From Micromonospora coriariae (GTDB lineage: Bacteria; Actinomycetota; Actinomycetes; Mycobacteriales; Micromonosporaceae): a stretch of DNA of 64,000 bases. The stretch lies in the NCBI RefSeq assembly GCF_900091455.1, contig NZ_LT607412.1, forward strand, positions 5,704,001 through 5,768,000, given 5' to 3'. The number at the start of each line of letters is the position of its first letter. Within the stretch, counting starts at the first letter, position 1. The position numbers were made by a program, and so were the translations under genes. The notes beneath the pieces are model-generated. The model was not told the origin of the DNA, ran no database searches, and was given only the letters and a program-made list of their open reading frames with translations. Positions 7,411 through 16,041 of this stretch are shown one piece after another.

Positions 7411-10400
7411 TCAGAGCTGAGCCCGGGCCTCGCCCGGGCTCAGCTTCGCGCCCTCGGTGAGCAGCGTGTCGAAGCGTTCCCGCCCGAGCGCGGCCCGTAC
7501 CCGTTCGGTCACCCGGTCGATCTCGTCGCGTTCGGCGGGTGCGGCCGGGGCCCGGGCGGCCAGCCGGGCGGCGGCGGCCGCGCCCAGCAGCCGGGCGGCG
7601 ACCTCCGGTGGGCGTACGGCCGAGGCCATCCCCTCCAGGGTGTAGACCGCGTCCCGTGCGGAGGCGATCGCCTCGGCGACGTCGAAGGCCTCGACGTGCA
7701 GGGCCAGCGCGGCGTCCGGGTCGCCGCCCTGCTCGATCGCGTAGCCCAGCTCGACCAGGATCAGGGGCAGGTACAGCGCGGGCTGCGTCTCGCCGCGTCC
7801 CTGCTCCACGATGTGCGTGAGGTGGGTGACGGCCAGGTCGAGCTTGCCGTCGCGGCGGGCGGCCAGCCCGAGGCTCATCTCCGCGAAGACAAGCGCACTG
7901 GGCACGGCCTGTTCCACCGCCAGCTGGTACGCGCGCTCGGCCAGCTCCCGGCCCTGCGCGTAGTCGCGGGTCTGCACAGCGAGCCAGGCCAGCCACGACA
8001 GCTCGGCGCACACCTGCGGCCACAGCGCCAGTTCTTCGGCCCAGCGCAGCCCCTCCCGGTGCAGGGCGGCGGCGCGTTCGTGCTCACCGCGCATCTCAGC
8101 CAGCCCGCCCACCCACTCGGTCGCCTGCAGCCGGCCCCACCGGTCTCCGAGGTCCGCGAACAGCGCGGCGCTGCGGGTTGCTGTGTACTCCAGCGTGGCC
8201 TGGTCCCCGTTGGCGTGCGCGATCATCGCCCGGGAGCTGAGTACCGCGGCCTCGATCCACGGGTCGGCGGAGGAGGTGGGCAGCAGCTCCGACGCCAGGG
8301 CCAGGTCACTGTGGCCGAGCACCGCGTGGGCCGCGAACCAGGCGCCGCGGCCGTCCGGGTCACCGGCCAGCGCGGCGCGTACACCGTCCCTGTCGATCGG
8401 GTCGCCCTGCAACAGCGCGAAGCCGACCCGCCAGGCCGCCGCGCGTGCCTCCTGCGCCGGGTCGCCGGGCACCGCCAGCGCCCGCCGCGCCTCGGTGAGT
8501 CGGCCGCGCAGATACCAGTACCAGCTCAGCGCGATGGCCAGTCGCAGCCCGCCGCCGTGGAGCAGCGCCGTCCGCAGGTTCGCCGTCTCCGCGTCGAGCA
8601 GCGCGAGCCACAGCTGCTGGTCGGCGCCGCGCAGCCGTGGGTCGGCGCGTTCGGCCAGCTCGGTGTAGTACGCGGCGTGCCGGGCGCGTACCTCGTCGCC
8701 GTCGGTCAGGCGGTCAAGGCAGAACGCGGCGACCGATTCGAGCAGCCGGTAGCGCGGCACCACGCCGGAGTCGTCCAGCACCACGAGCGACCGGTCCACC
8801 AGCCGGGCCAGCGCGTCCAGATCGGTGTGGCAGACCCGCTCGGCGGCCTCCGGGGTGCAGCCGTCACTGAACACCGCCAGCCGGGCGAGCACAGCCCGGT
8901 CGGTCTCGTCGAGCAGGTCCCAGCTCCAGCCGATCACCGCGGTGAGCGTCCGCTGTCGCGGCGGAACGTCCCGCTGCTGGGTGGTGAGCAGCCGGAACCG
9001 GTCGTCCAGCCGGTCCACCACGCCGCGCACACCGAGGGCGCGCACCCGGGTCGCCGCCAGCTCCAGCGCCAGCGGCAGGCCGTCGAGACGGCGGCAGAGC
9101 TGGGCCACCGCGGGAGCGGTCCGGTCGTCGAGGCGGAAGCCACGCTGCTGCGCGGCGGCGCGGGCGGCGAACAACCGGGCCGCCGCCGAGCGCCGGACCA
9201 CATCCAGGTCGCCGTCCTCCGGCACGGCCAGCGGGGGTACCTCCCAGAGCAGTTCCCCGGTGAGGTTGAGCGGCTCCCGGCTGGTGGCGAGCACGCTCAC
9301 CTCGGGCGCGTCGCGCAGTAACCGGGCCACCAGGTCGGCGACCGGCTCGATCACGTGCTCGCAGTTGTCCAGCACGAGCAGCAGGTGTCGGTGTCGTAGC
9401 GCGGCGACGAGCCGATCGGTGGGGGACAGGCTCGTACCGGCGGTCTCGCGGGTGTCCAGCGCACCCATTACCTGCTCGGCGACGCGCGGGTCACCGGCGG
9501 TCAGCGGCGCCAGCTCGACCAGGTGCACACCGTCCGGAAGGGCCTGGGTGCGGGCCGCCTCGGTGGCCAGCCGGGTCTTGCCGACGCCGCCCGGGCCGAC
9601 CAGCGTGATCAGCCGCTGCCGCGGCAGGAGGCCCCGCAGCTCGGCCAGCGCCTCGGCCCGTCCGACCAGCTCATCGAGCTGGGCCGGCAGGCTGTTGCGG
9701 ATGATCGCGGCCTTCGGCGGCGGGCTGAGACCGATGTCCTGTTCGAGGATCCTGCGGTGCAGGGCGACCAGTTCCGGCCCGGGGTCCAGGCCCAGCTCGT
9801 CGGCGAGCCGGTCGCGCAGCTCGGCGTAGCTGTCCAGCGCCTCGGACTGGCGGCCGGCCGCGTACAGGGCCCGTAGCTGCACCGCCCGCAGGCCCTCGCG
9901 CAGCGGGTGCCGCGCGACCAGCTCCGCCAGGTCGGCGGCGACCAGGTCGTGTTCGCCCCGGAGCACCCGAGCCTCGGCCAGCCGCTCGTGCACGGTGAGT
10001 CGCTGCTCGGCGAGCCGGGTCGCCTCCGCCCGAACGAACTCGGCGTCGGCCGTGTCGGCGTACGCGTCACCGCGCCACAGCGCGAGGGCCTCGGTCAGCC
10101 GCTCGACGTCGGTGCACCGGGCCAGCTCGTTGAACCGGTCGGCGTCGATCGCGCCGGCCCGCAGCAGGTACCCGGGGGGCCTGGACTCGATCATCTCGCG
10201 GGCACCCGGCTCGGCGTCGTTGAGCGCCTTGCGCAACTGCGACACCCGTACCTGAAGGGCGCCGGCGGGATTGGCGGGGGCGTCCTCGCCCCACAGGTCG
10301 TCGATGAGGCGGTCCGCCGAAACCACCTGGTTGCGGTTGGTGAGCAGGTCCGCCAGCAGCGCCCGTACCTTGGTGCCGGGCACCACGACCGGCTCGCCGG

Positions 10401-10452
10401 CGTCCGTGGTGACGGCGAGCGGTCCGAGCACCCCGAACTGCACGGCGGCCAT
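7411..10452 (-). CDS. Large SARP/AfsR-type transcriptional regulator (BTAD + AAA ATPase + TPR)
   Basis: A 1013-residue regulator. Residues 1-100 are an OmpR-type winged helix (MAAVQFGVLGPLAVTTDAG, RALLADLLTNRNQVVSADRL), 100-245 a bacterial transcriptional activation domain, then an NB-ARC/AAA module with Walker A GPGGVGKT near residue 284 and Walker B-like LLLVLDNCEHV near 360, and a long helical TPR-like C-terminus. It probably activates transcription in an ATP-controlled manner. Heptamer repeats lie 11 nt upstream of its own ATG (10463-10491) and upstream of 6849, implying control of both flanking genes and possibly autoregulation. The C-terminal codons overlap the terminator hairpin at 7416-7444. 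Confidence 0.92.
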   Translation of the reverse strand: MAAVQFGVLGPLAVTTDAGEPVVVPGTKVRALLADLLTNRNQVVSADRLIDDLWGEDAPANPAGALQVRVSQLRKALNDAEPGAREMIESRPPGYLLRAGAIDADRFNELARCTDVERLTEALALWRGDAYADTADAEFVRAEATRLAEQRLTVHERLAEARVLRGEHDLVAADLAELVARHPLREGLRAVQLRALYAAGRQSEALDSYAELRDRLADELGLDPGPELVALHRRILEQDIGLSPPPKAAIIRNSLPAQLDELVGRAEALAELRGLLPRQRLITLVGPGGVGKTRLATEAARTQALPDGVHLVELAPLTAGDPRVAEQVMGALDTRETAGTSLSPTDRLVAALRHRHLLLVLDNCEHVIEPVADLVARLLRDAPEVSVLATSREPLNLTGELLWEVPPLAVPEDGDLDVVRRSAAARLFAARAAAQQRGFRLDDRTAPAVAQLCRRLDGLPLALELAATRVRALGVRGVVDRLDDRFRLLTTQQRDVPPRQRTLTAVIGWSWDLLDETDRAVLARLAVFSDGCTPEAAERVCHTDLDALARLVDRSLVVLDDSGVVPRYRLLESVAAFCLDRLTDGDEVRARHAAYYTELAERADPRLRGADQQLWLALLDAETANLRTALLHGGGLRLAIALSWYWYLRGRLTEARRALAVPGDPAQEARAAAWRVGFALLQGDPIDRDGVRAALAGDPDGRGAWFAAHAVLGHSDLALASELLPTSSADPWIEAAVLSSRAMIAHANGDQATLEYTATRSAALFADLGDRWGRLQATEWVGGLAEMRGEHERAAALHREGLRWAEELALWPQVCAELSWLAWLAVQTRDYAQGRELAERAYQLAVEQAVPSALVFAEMSLGLAARRDGKLDLAVTHLTHIVEQGRGETQPALYLPLILVELGYAIEQGGDPDAALALHVEAFDVAEAIASARDAVYTLEGMASAVRPPEVAARLLGAAAAARLAARAPAAPAERDEIDRVTERVRAALGRERFDTLLTEGAKLSPGEARAQL
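7416..7444. terminator. Bidirectional terminator hairpin within the 3' end of the SARP gene
   Basis: GCTGAGCCCGGGC (7416-7428) and GCCCGGGCTCAGC (7432-7444) form a perfect 13-bp stem with a 3-nt loop. It lies 12 nt after the stop of the DHFR-like gene and inside the last codons of the converging SARP gene, so both genes appear to share it. Confidence 0.75.
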
Positions 10453-10462
10453 CCTAGCCTCG

Positions 10463-10491
10463 GTAAGGTCACCTGAAGCCGACCGTAAGCG
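10463..10491. promoter_or_regulatory. SARP-type operator in the SARP/hydrolase divergent promoter
   Basis: Heptamers GTAAGGT (10463), TGAAGCC (10474) and GTAAGCG (10485) are spaced exactly 11 bp and match the series at 6763-6791 in sequence and phase. The downstream heptamer ends 20 bp before the ATG at 10512. A -10 element 8 bp further on (about 10500-10505) would start transcription at or next to that ATG, suggesting a leaderless mRNA for the hydrolase. Confidence 0.7.
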
Positions 10492-10511
10492 CCCCGGCGC
10501 ATCGTGTGGTC

Positions 10512-11267
10512 ATGGACATTCACCACGAAGAGCACGGCAGCGGCGAAGGCCGCCCGCTGGTGCTGATCCACGGCGCGCTCTCCGGCATCGGCACCTCGTT
10601 CGGCACGATCCTGCCGCTCCTGGCGAAGACCCGGCGGGTGATCGCGGTCGAGTTGCAGGCACACTGTCACACGCCGGATGTCGACCGTCCGCTGACCGTG
10701 GAGCACTTCGCCGCCGACGTGGTCGAGCTGCTCGACCGGCTCGGCGTCGCGCGGGCGGACGTGTTCGGCTGGAGCATGGGCGCGGCGGTGGCCCTGCGCC
10801 TGGGCACCGACCACTCCGCCCGGGTCGGCCGGCTGGTGCTCGCCTCGGTGAGCTTCGACGACGCGGGCCTGCATCCCGGGCTGCTCGACGGGATCCAGGA
10901 CCTGCGACCCGAGCACCTGCACGGCTCGGAGTTCCACGAGGAGTACCTGCGGACCGCACCCGACCCGGCGGGCTGGGCCAATCTGGTCACGAAGATGAAG
11001 GTGCTGGACGCGAACCTCCCGCAGTGGACCCCGGAGCAGATCGCCGAGATGGCCGCGCCGACCATGATCGTGCTGGCCGACGCGGACATCGTCCAGCCCG
11101 AGCACGCGGTGCGGATGTTCCGGCTGCTCGGCGGGGCGGTTCCCGGTGACCTGACCGGTCTGCCGGCCTGCCGGCTGGCCATCCTGCCCGGCACCACCCA
11201 CACGTCGATCCCGCAGCGCGCCAACTGGCTGGCGCCGATGATCGACGAGTTCCTGGACGTCATCTAG
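10512..11267 (+). CDS. Alpha/beta hydrolase
   Basis: A 251-residue serine hydrolase of the alpha/beta fold. The oxyanion HG is at LVLIHGALSG (residues 17-26), the nucleophile Ser88 in the elbow FGWSMGAAVAL, an acid in VLADADIVQPEHA, and the catalytic His in LPGTTHTSI. The cap region is short. Two in-frame starts exist (GTG 10506, ATG 10512). I prefer the ATG, because the promoter geometry of the heptamer repeats would place the transcription start there. It is divergent from the SARP gene and probably its target. Substrate unknown. Confidence 0.85.
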   Translation: MDIHHEEHGSGEGRPLVLIHGALSGIGTSFGTILPLLAKTRRVIAVELQAHCHTPDVDRPLTVEHFAADVVELLDRLGVARADVFGWSMGAAVALRLGTDHSARVGRLVLASVSFDDAGLHPGLLDGIQDLRPEHLHGSEFHEEYLRTAPDPAGWANLVTKMKVLDANLPQWTPEQIAEMAAPTMIVLADADIVQPEHAVRMFRLLGGAVPGDLTGLPACRLAILPGTTHTSIPQRANWLAPMIDEFLDVI

Positions 11268-11453
11268 GCGGAAGATCAGCGCGTGGGTCGAGAGGCGATG
11301 GCTGCCGCGCAGAGCCAGGTCCCGACCGGGGTCCGTCCATTCTCACCCGCGCGGACCGAAGTTCGCCGTCCGCGGTCATAGCGTGCGGCCGATTTACCAG
11401 GTAGAAACATGCCTACCCCTACGTCTCGGCCCAACCCCCGACCGGAGGGGTCA

Positions 11454-11465
11454 GAGAGCGCTCTC
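11454..11465. promoter_or_regulatory. LacI-family-type palindrome upstream of the GH55-like gene
   Basis: GAGAGCGCTCTC is a perfect 12-bp palindrome with the central AGCGCT typical of LacI-family operators in actinomycetes, such as cellobiose-responsive CebR boxes. It lies 54 nt upstream of the ATG at 11519, a position suited to repression. The rest of the 251-nt gap 11268-11518 shows nothing else recognisable. Confidence 0.6.
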
Positions 11466-11518
11466 ACGGCCCCAGCTGCGCCGGAAGTACTGTCCGGCCA
11501 GCGGAGAGGACGAACCGC

Positions 11519-13393
11519 ATGACAACCCAGCCCCGACGGGTGCGCCGGCGAACCGGTCGCACCCTCTTCCTCGTGTTCGTGCTGACCACCGCGGTCACGG
11601 CGACCAGCACCGCCGCCACCGCCGGCCGGCCGACGCACCGCGCCCCGGACTTCGGGCCCAACGTCACCATCTTCGACCCGAGCATGCCGGTCAGCGAGAT
11701 CCAGCAGACGCTGGACGCGGCGCACGCCCGGCAGGTCGACAACGAGATGGGCACCGCGCGGCACGCCTACCTGTTCAAGCCGGGCACGTACGGGACGGGC
11801 GAGCAGCCGTTGCAGGCCAAGGTCGGCTACTACACCGAGGTGTCCGGCCTGGGCGCCTCGCCCACCGACGTCACAGTCAACGGCAAGATCGAGGTGTACA
11901 ACCGCTGCCTGGCCGACGGCGGCACCGGCAACTGCCTCGCGCTTGTCAACTTCTGGCGCACCCTGTCCAACCTCTCGCTCACCATCAACGCGGCCGGCCA
12001 GGACGGCTGCCGGTCCTCGGCGAACTTCTGGGCGGTGTCCCAGGCGGTGTCCATGCGCCGCCTGAACATCAGCGGCGGCGGGCTGTCCCTGATGGACTAC
12101 TGCACCGCCGGCCCGCAGTACGCCAGCGGCGGGTTCATCGCCGACTCGCGGCTGCCGGCCACCACCAACGGGTCCCAGCAGCAGTGGCTGACCCGCAACA
12201 GCGAGGTCGGCAGCTGGTCCAACGCGGTGTGGAACCAGGTCTTCGCGGGGGTCGAGGGCGCGCCGGACGACGCCTCCTTCCCGGACCCGCCCTACACGAC
12301 GCTGGAGACCACCCCGCTGAGCCGGGAGAAGCCGTACCTCTTCGTCGACGGCAAGGGCCGGTACAACGTCCGGGTGCCGGCCGCCCAGCGCGACAGCCGG
12401 GGCGTCTCCTGGGCCGACGGCCTGACGCCGGGGCGGACCATCGGAATCGACGACTTCTTCATCGCCAAGCCGTCCGATCCGGTGCACGTCATCAACAGCC
12501 AGCTCGCGCGCGGCAAGCACCTGCTGCTCACCCCGGGCACGTACGACATCGCGCGCAGCATCGAGGTCCGGCGCGCCAATACGGTCGTGCTCGGCATCGG
12601 GCACGCCACGCTCACCGCGGTGAACGGCGCCATCCCGCTGGACGTCGCCGGTGTCCCCGGTGTCGTCGTCGCCGGCGTCACGATCGACGCCGGCCCGGTC
12701 GAGTCGCCGGTCCTGCTACGCGTGGGTCGGCAGCACGGCCGCAACGTCAGCACGCCGGGCGACCCGACGACGCTGTCCGACGTGTACTTCCGGGTCGGCG
12801 GCCCGCACATCGGCCGGGCGAACACGGCGCTGGAGGTCAACAGCGACAACGTGCTCATCGACCACACCTGGGTGTGGCGCGGCGACCACGGCGTCGAGGG
12901 CTTCACCGAGGGCGTCAACGGCGACACCGACCGCTGGCGGACCAACACCGGCCGCTACGGCGCGGTCATCAACGGCGACCACGTGACCGCGACCGGCCTG
13001 TTCGTCGAGCACTTCCAGCGGTACAACACCGTCTGGAACGGCGAGCACGGCACGACGATCCTCTACCAGAACGAGCTGCCGTACGACCCGCCGACGCAGG
13101 CAGACTGGATGCACGGCGCCGTCGAGGGCTGGGCCGGCTACAAGGTCGGCGACCGGGTGCGGCACCACACGCTGTACGGCGGCGGGGTCTACGTGTTCAA
13201 CCAGAACAATCCGTCGATCCACACCGAGAACGGCTTCGAGGTCCCGGTCGCTCCGGGCGTACGGCTGCACCACATCATGACCGTCAACCTCAGCGCCGGC
13301 ACGATCGACCACGTGGTCAACGGCGTCGGTGACGCGGCCGACATGACCAAGGTCGGCGCACCGGTCTACGTCACGCAGTACCCGGCTCCGTAG
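11519..13393 (+). CDS. Secreted GH55-like beta-helix protein (probable exo-beta-1,3-glucanase)
   Basis: A 624-residue exported protein: an Arg-rich n-region and the hydrophobic stretch TLFLVFVLTTAVTATSTAA, with cleavage near residue 36. The body matches the Streptomyces proteins misnamed adenylyl cyclase or coagulation factor 5/8 protein that belong with GH55 laminarinases. Diagnostic pieces are NVTIFDPSMPVSEIQQTLD, YLFKPGTYGTGEQPLQ, NFWRTLSNLSL, GGFIADSRLP, SQQQWLTRNSEVGSW, and near 478-525 the WNGEHGTTILYQNELPYDPP region where the catalytic Glu is expected. Known relatives remove glucose from beta-1,3-glucan. A LacI-type palindrome lies upstream and a strong hairpin terminator follows. The next gene is also a glucanase-like enzyme. 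Confidence 0.75.
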   Translation: MTTQPRRVRRRTGRTLFLVFVLTTAVTATSTAATAGRPTHRAPDFGPNVTIFDPSMPVSEIQQTLDAAHARQVDNEMGTARHAYLFKPGTYGTGEQPLQAKVGYYTEVSGLGASPTDVTVNGKIEVYNRCLADGGTGNCLALVNFWRTLSNLSLTINAAGQDGCRSSANFWAVSQAVSMRRLNISGGGLSLMDYCTAGPQYASGGFIADSRLPATTNGSQQQWLTRNSEVGSWSNAVWNQVFAGVEGAPDDASFPDPPYTTLETTPLSREKPYLFVDGKGRYNVRVPAAQRDSRGVSWADGLTPGRTIGIDDFFIAKPSDPVHVINSQLARGKHLLLTPGTYDIARSIEVRRANTVVLGIGHATLTAVNGAIPLDVAGVPGVVVAGVTIDAGPVESPVLLRVGRQHGRNVSTPGDPTTLSDVYFRVGGPHIGRANTALEVNSDNVLIDHTWVWRGDHGVEGFTEGVNGDTDRWRTNTGRYGAVINGDHVTATGLFVEHFQRYNTVWNGEHGTTILYQNELPYDPPTQADWMHGAVEGWAGYKVGDRVRHHTLYGGGVYVFNQNNPSIHTENGFEVPVAPGVRLHHIMTVNLSAGTIDHVVNGVGDAADMTKVGAPVYVTQYPAP

Positions 13394-13413
13394 GTAGCTC
13401 GGGCGTATCGAAC

Positions 13414-13444
13414 GGGGGCCGGAGCCGGCGCGGCTCCGGCCCCC
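13414..13444 (+). terminator. Rho-independent-type hairpin after the GH55-like gene
   Basis: GGGGGCCGGAGCCG (13414-13427) and CGGCTCCGGCCCCC (13431-13444) form a perfect 14-bp stem with a 3-nt loop, 20 nt after the stop at 13393. No T-tract follows, as is usual in this GC range. Confidence 0.75.
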
Positions 13445-13594
13445 GCCGTCTCGTCGTGTCGCGCCACTTTTCGACACTCGTCTACTTGCGACTCTTTGCC
13501 AAATAATTCCATCGATCAGTTGAAGTCTTGCGGGCCGACGACCGCTACTGCCACGATGACCGTCAATGCCTTCCGTCCCGAAGGAGTGGTCGTC

Positions 13595-15985
13595 ATGGCG
13601 GTCTCCCGCCGCAGGTTCGTCACGTCGGTGATGGCGGGGTCCGCCCTCGCCGCCGCCTCCACCACCGAACTGCTCACCACCGTCGGCAGCCCGGCGCACG
13701 CCGCGAGTCCCCCCGGGGACGTCGTCGGCAAGGTGACGGTCGGCTACCAGGGCTGGTTCAGCTGCCCCGGCGACTCGGCGCCCATCGGCGGCTGGTGGCA
13801 CTGGAGTCGCGACCGGTTCCAGCCGCCCTCGCCCGGCAACACCACAATCGTGTCCTGGCCGGACACCCGTGAGTACACGCACACGTACACCACCGCCTAC
13901 CCCAACCTCGGCAACGGCTCGCCGGCCACCCTCTTCTCCTCGTACGACCAGCAGACCGTGGACACCCACTTCCGCTGGATGCAGGAGCATGGCTGCGACA
14001 CCGCCGCGCTGCAACGGTTCAACCCGATGGGCGACGAGGGCCCGACCCGTGACGCGATGACACAGAAGGTGCGCTCCGCCGCCGAACGATACGGCCGCAG
14101 GTTCTACATCATGTACGACGTCACCGACTGGCTGACGTTCCAATCGGAGATCAAGACCGACTGGACGACGAAGATGGCGGCACACACCGCGTCCTCCGCG
14201 TACGCCCGGCAGAACGGCAAGCCTGTCGTCTGCATCTGGGGTTTCGGCTTCAGCGAGCCCAGCCGGCCCTTCACCCCGCCGCCCTGCCTGGAGGTCATCA
14301 ACTGGTTCAAGGCGCAGGGCTGCTACGTCATCGGTGGCGTGCCCACCTGGTGGCGGCAGGGCATCGAGGACTCCCGCCCCGGCTTCCTCGACGTCTACCA
14401 CGCGTTCAACGCGATCTCGCCGTGGATGGTCTACCGGACCACCACCCTGGAGGGCCTCGACTCGTACTACAACAACGTCAACATCGGCGACATGGCCGAC
14501 TGCGCGGCGCGCGGCATCGACTACCTGCCCTGCGTGATGCCCGGTGACCTCGCCGGGGGACACCGCCGGCACGGCGACTTCTACTGGCGGCACATCTACA
14601 ACATGGTCCGGCTCGGCTCCCAGGGCCTGTACGTGTCCATGTTCGACGAGTACAACGAGGGCAACCAGATCGCCAAGACGTCCGAAACCCAGGCCACCAC
14701 CCCGGCCGGCGCGAACATCCGCGCGCTGGACGAGGACGGCGTGGCCTGCTCCTCCGACTACTACCTGCGGATCACCGCCGACGGTGGTCGGATGCTCAAG
14801 GGTCAGCTCGCCCTCACCCCGGTGCGTCCCACGCCACCGATGGTCGGTGGTCCGCCCCCGCCGACCGGTGGAAACCTGGCCGCCGGCCGTCCCACCTCGG
14901 CGAGCAGCCAGAACGGGCCGTACCCGGCGTCTAACGCGGTGGACTCCGACGCCGGCAGCTACTGGGAGAGCGGCAACGGCGCCTTCCCGCAGTGGTGGCA
15001 GGTCGACCTCGGCGCCAGTCACCAGGTCGGACGGCTCGTGGTGCGGCTGCCCGCCGGCTGGGGGGCGCGTACCCAGACCGTCACAGTCCTGGGCAGCGTC
15101 GACGGCAACTCCTTCGGCACCGTCGTCCCGGCCACCGGCTTCACCTTCGACCCGGCGACCGGCAACAGCGTCACCCGCACGCTGCCGGCCACCGCCGCCC
15201 GCTACGTCCGGCTCAGCATCAGCGGCAACACCGGCTGGCCGGCCGGCCAGCTCGCCCAGGTCGAGGTGTACGCCGCGACCACCACGCCGGACACCCCGCC
15301 GACCGTGCCGACCGGCCTCACCGTGACCGGTCGGACGGCCACCAGTGTGTCGTTGGCCTGGACGGCGTCCACCGACGACGCCGGGGTGAGCGGCTACCAG
15401 GTGCGCCAGAGCGGCACGGTCGTCGCCACCGTCACGGGCACCACGGCGACCGTGAGCGGGCTCAGCCCGTCCACCGGGTACAGCTTCACCGTCACGGCGC
15501 GGGACACCGCGGGCAACACCTCCACGCCGTCGAACGCGGTCACGGTCACCACGGACGCGCCGGCCAACGCGGACCTCGCCCGTGGCCGACCCACCGCCGA
15601 GAGCAGCCACACCCAGAGCTACGGGTCGGGCAACGTGGTCGACGGCGACCCGAACAGCTACTGGGAGAGCGTCAACAGTGCCTTTCCACAGTGGGTGCAG
15701 GTCGACCTTGGCGCGACACGCACGGTCGGGCGGGTGGTGCTCAAGCTGCCGCCGGCGGCGGCCTGGGCGACCCGAACGCAGACCCTCGCGGTGCAGGGGA
15801 GCGCCGACGGCGTCAGCTTCGGCACGCTGGTCGCGGCGGCCGGGCGTACCTTCAACCCGGCCACCGGCAACCAGGTGACGCTCACCTTCACCGCCGCGCA
15901 GACCCGTCACCTGCGGATCACCGTCACGGGCAACACCGGCTGGCCGGCCGGGCAACTGGCGGCGCTGGAGGTGTACGCGAGCTGA
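13595..15985 (+). CDS. Secreted GH71/GH99-like glycosidase with two discoidin domains and an FN3 domain
   Basis: A 796-residue exported enzyme. The N-terminus MAVSRRRFVTSVMAGSALAA is a Tat-type signal (SRRRFV). Residues ~45-420 resemble the GH71/GH99-like TIM-barrel group (VGYQGWFSCPGDSAPIGGWW, VDTHFRWMQEHGCDTAALQR, GLYVSMFDEYNEGNQIAK). Next come an F5/8-type C (discoidin/CBM32-like) domain at ~425-560, an FN3 domain at ~567-652, and a second discoidin domain at ~657-796. The two discoidin copies share YWES...PQW.QVDLGA and GNTGWPAGQLA and look like an internal duplication. GH71 enzymes are alpha-1,3-glucanases, so with the neighbouring GH55-like gene a fungal-wall substrate is likely. The ATG at 13595 follows CGAAGGAG; an upstream extension lacks a signal peptide. 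Confidence 0.75.
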   Translation: MAVSRRRFVTSVMAGSALAAASTTELLTTVGSPAHAASPPGDVVGKVTVGYQGWFSCPGDSAPIGGWWHWSRDRFQPPSPGNTTIVSWPDTREYTHTYTTAYPNLGNGSPATLFSSYDQQTVDTHFRWMQEHGCDTAALQRFNPMGDEGPTRDAMTQKVRSAAERYGRRFYIMYDVTDWLTFQSEIKTDWTTKMAAHTASSAYARQNGKPVVCIWGFGFSEPSRPFTPPPCLEVINWFKAQGCYVIGGVPTWWRQGIEDSRPGFLDVYHAFNAISPWMVYRTTTLEGLDSYYNNVNIGDMADCAARGIDYLPCVMPGDLAGGHRRHGDFYWRHIYNMVRLGSQGLYVSMFDEYNEGNQIAKTSETQATTPAGANIRALDEDGVACSSDYYLRITADGGRMLKGQLALTPVRPTPPMVGGPPPPTGGNLAAGRPTSASSQNGPYPASNAVDSDAGSYWESGNGAFPQWWQVDLGASHQVGRLVVRLPAGWGARTQTVTVLGSVDGNSFGTVVPATGFTFDPATGNSVTRTLPATAARYVRLSISGNTGWPAGQLAQVEVYAATTTPDTPPTVPTGLTVTGRTATSVSLAWTASTDDAGVSGYQVRQSGTVVATVTGTTATVSGLSPSTGYSFTVTARDTAGNTSTPSNAVTVTTDAPANADLARGRPTAESSHTQSYGSGNVVDGDPNSYWESVNSAFPQWVQVDLGATRTVGRVVLKLPPAAAWATRTQTLAVQGSADGVSFGTLVAAAGRTFNPATGNQVTLTFTAAQTRHLRITVTGNTGWPAGQLAALEVYAS

Positions 15986-15995
15986 CCGCGCGGGC

Positions 15996-16027
15996 GGGCG
16001 GCCATCGGAGAGACCCGGTGGCCGCCC
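15996..16027. terminator. Hairpin between convergent genes
   Basis: GGGCGGCCATCGG (15996-16008) pairs with CCGGTGGCCGCCC (16015-16027) over 13 bp with one G-T pair and a 6-nt loop. It lies between the converging glycosidase and metallophosphoesterase genes and can stop both. Confidence 0.65.
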
Positions 16028-16041
16028 CGGTCGGGACCGGG

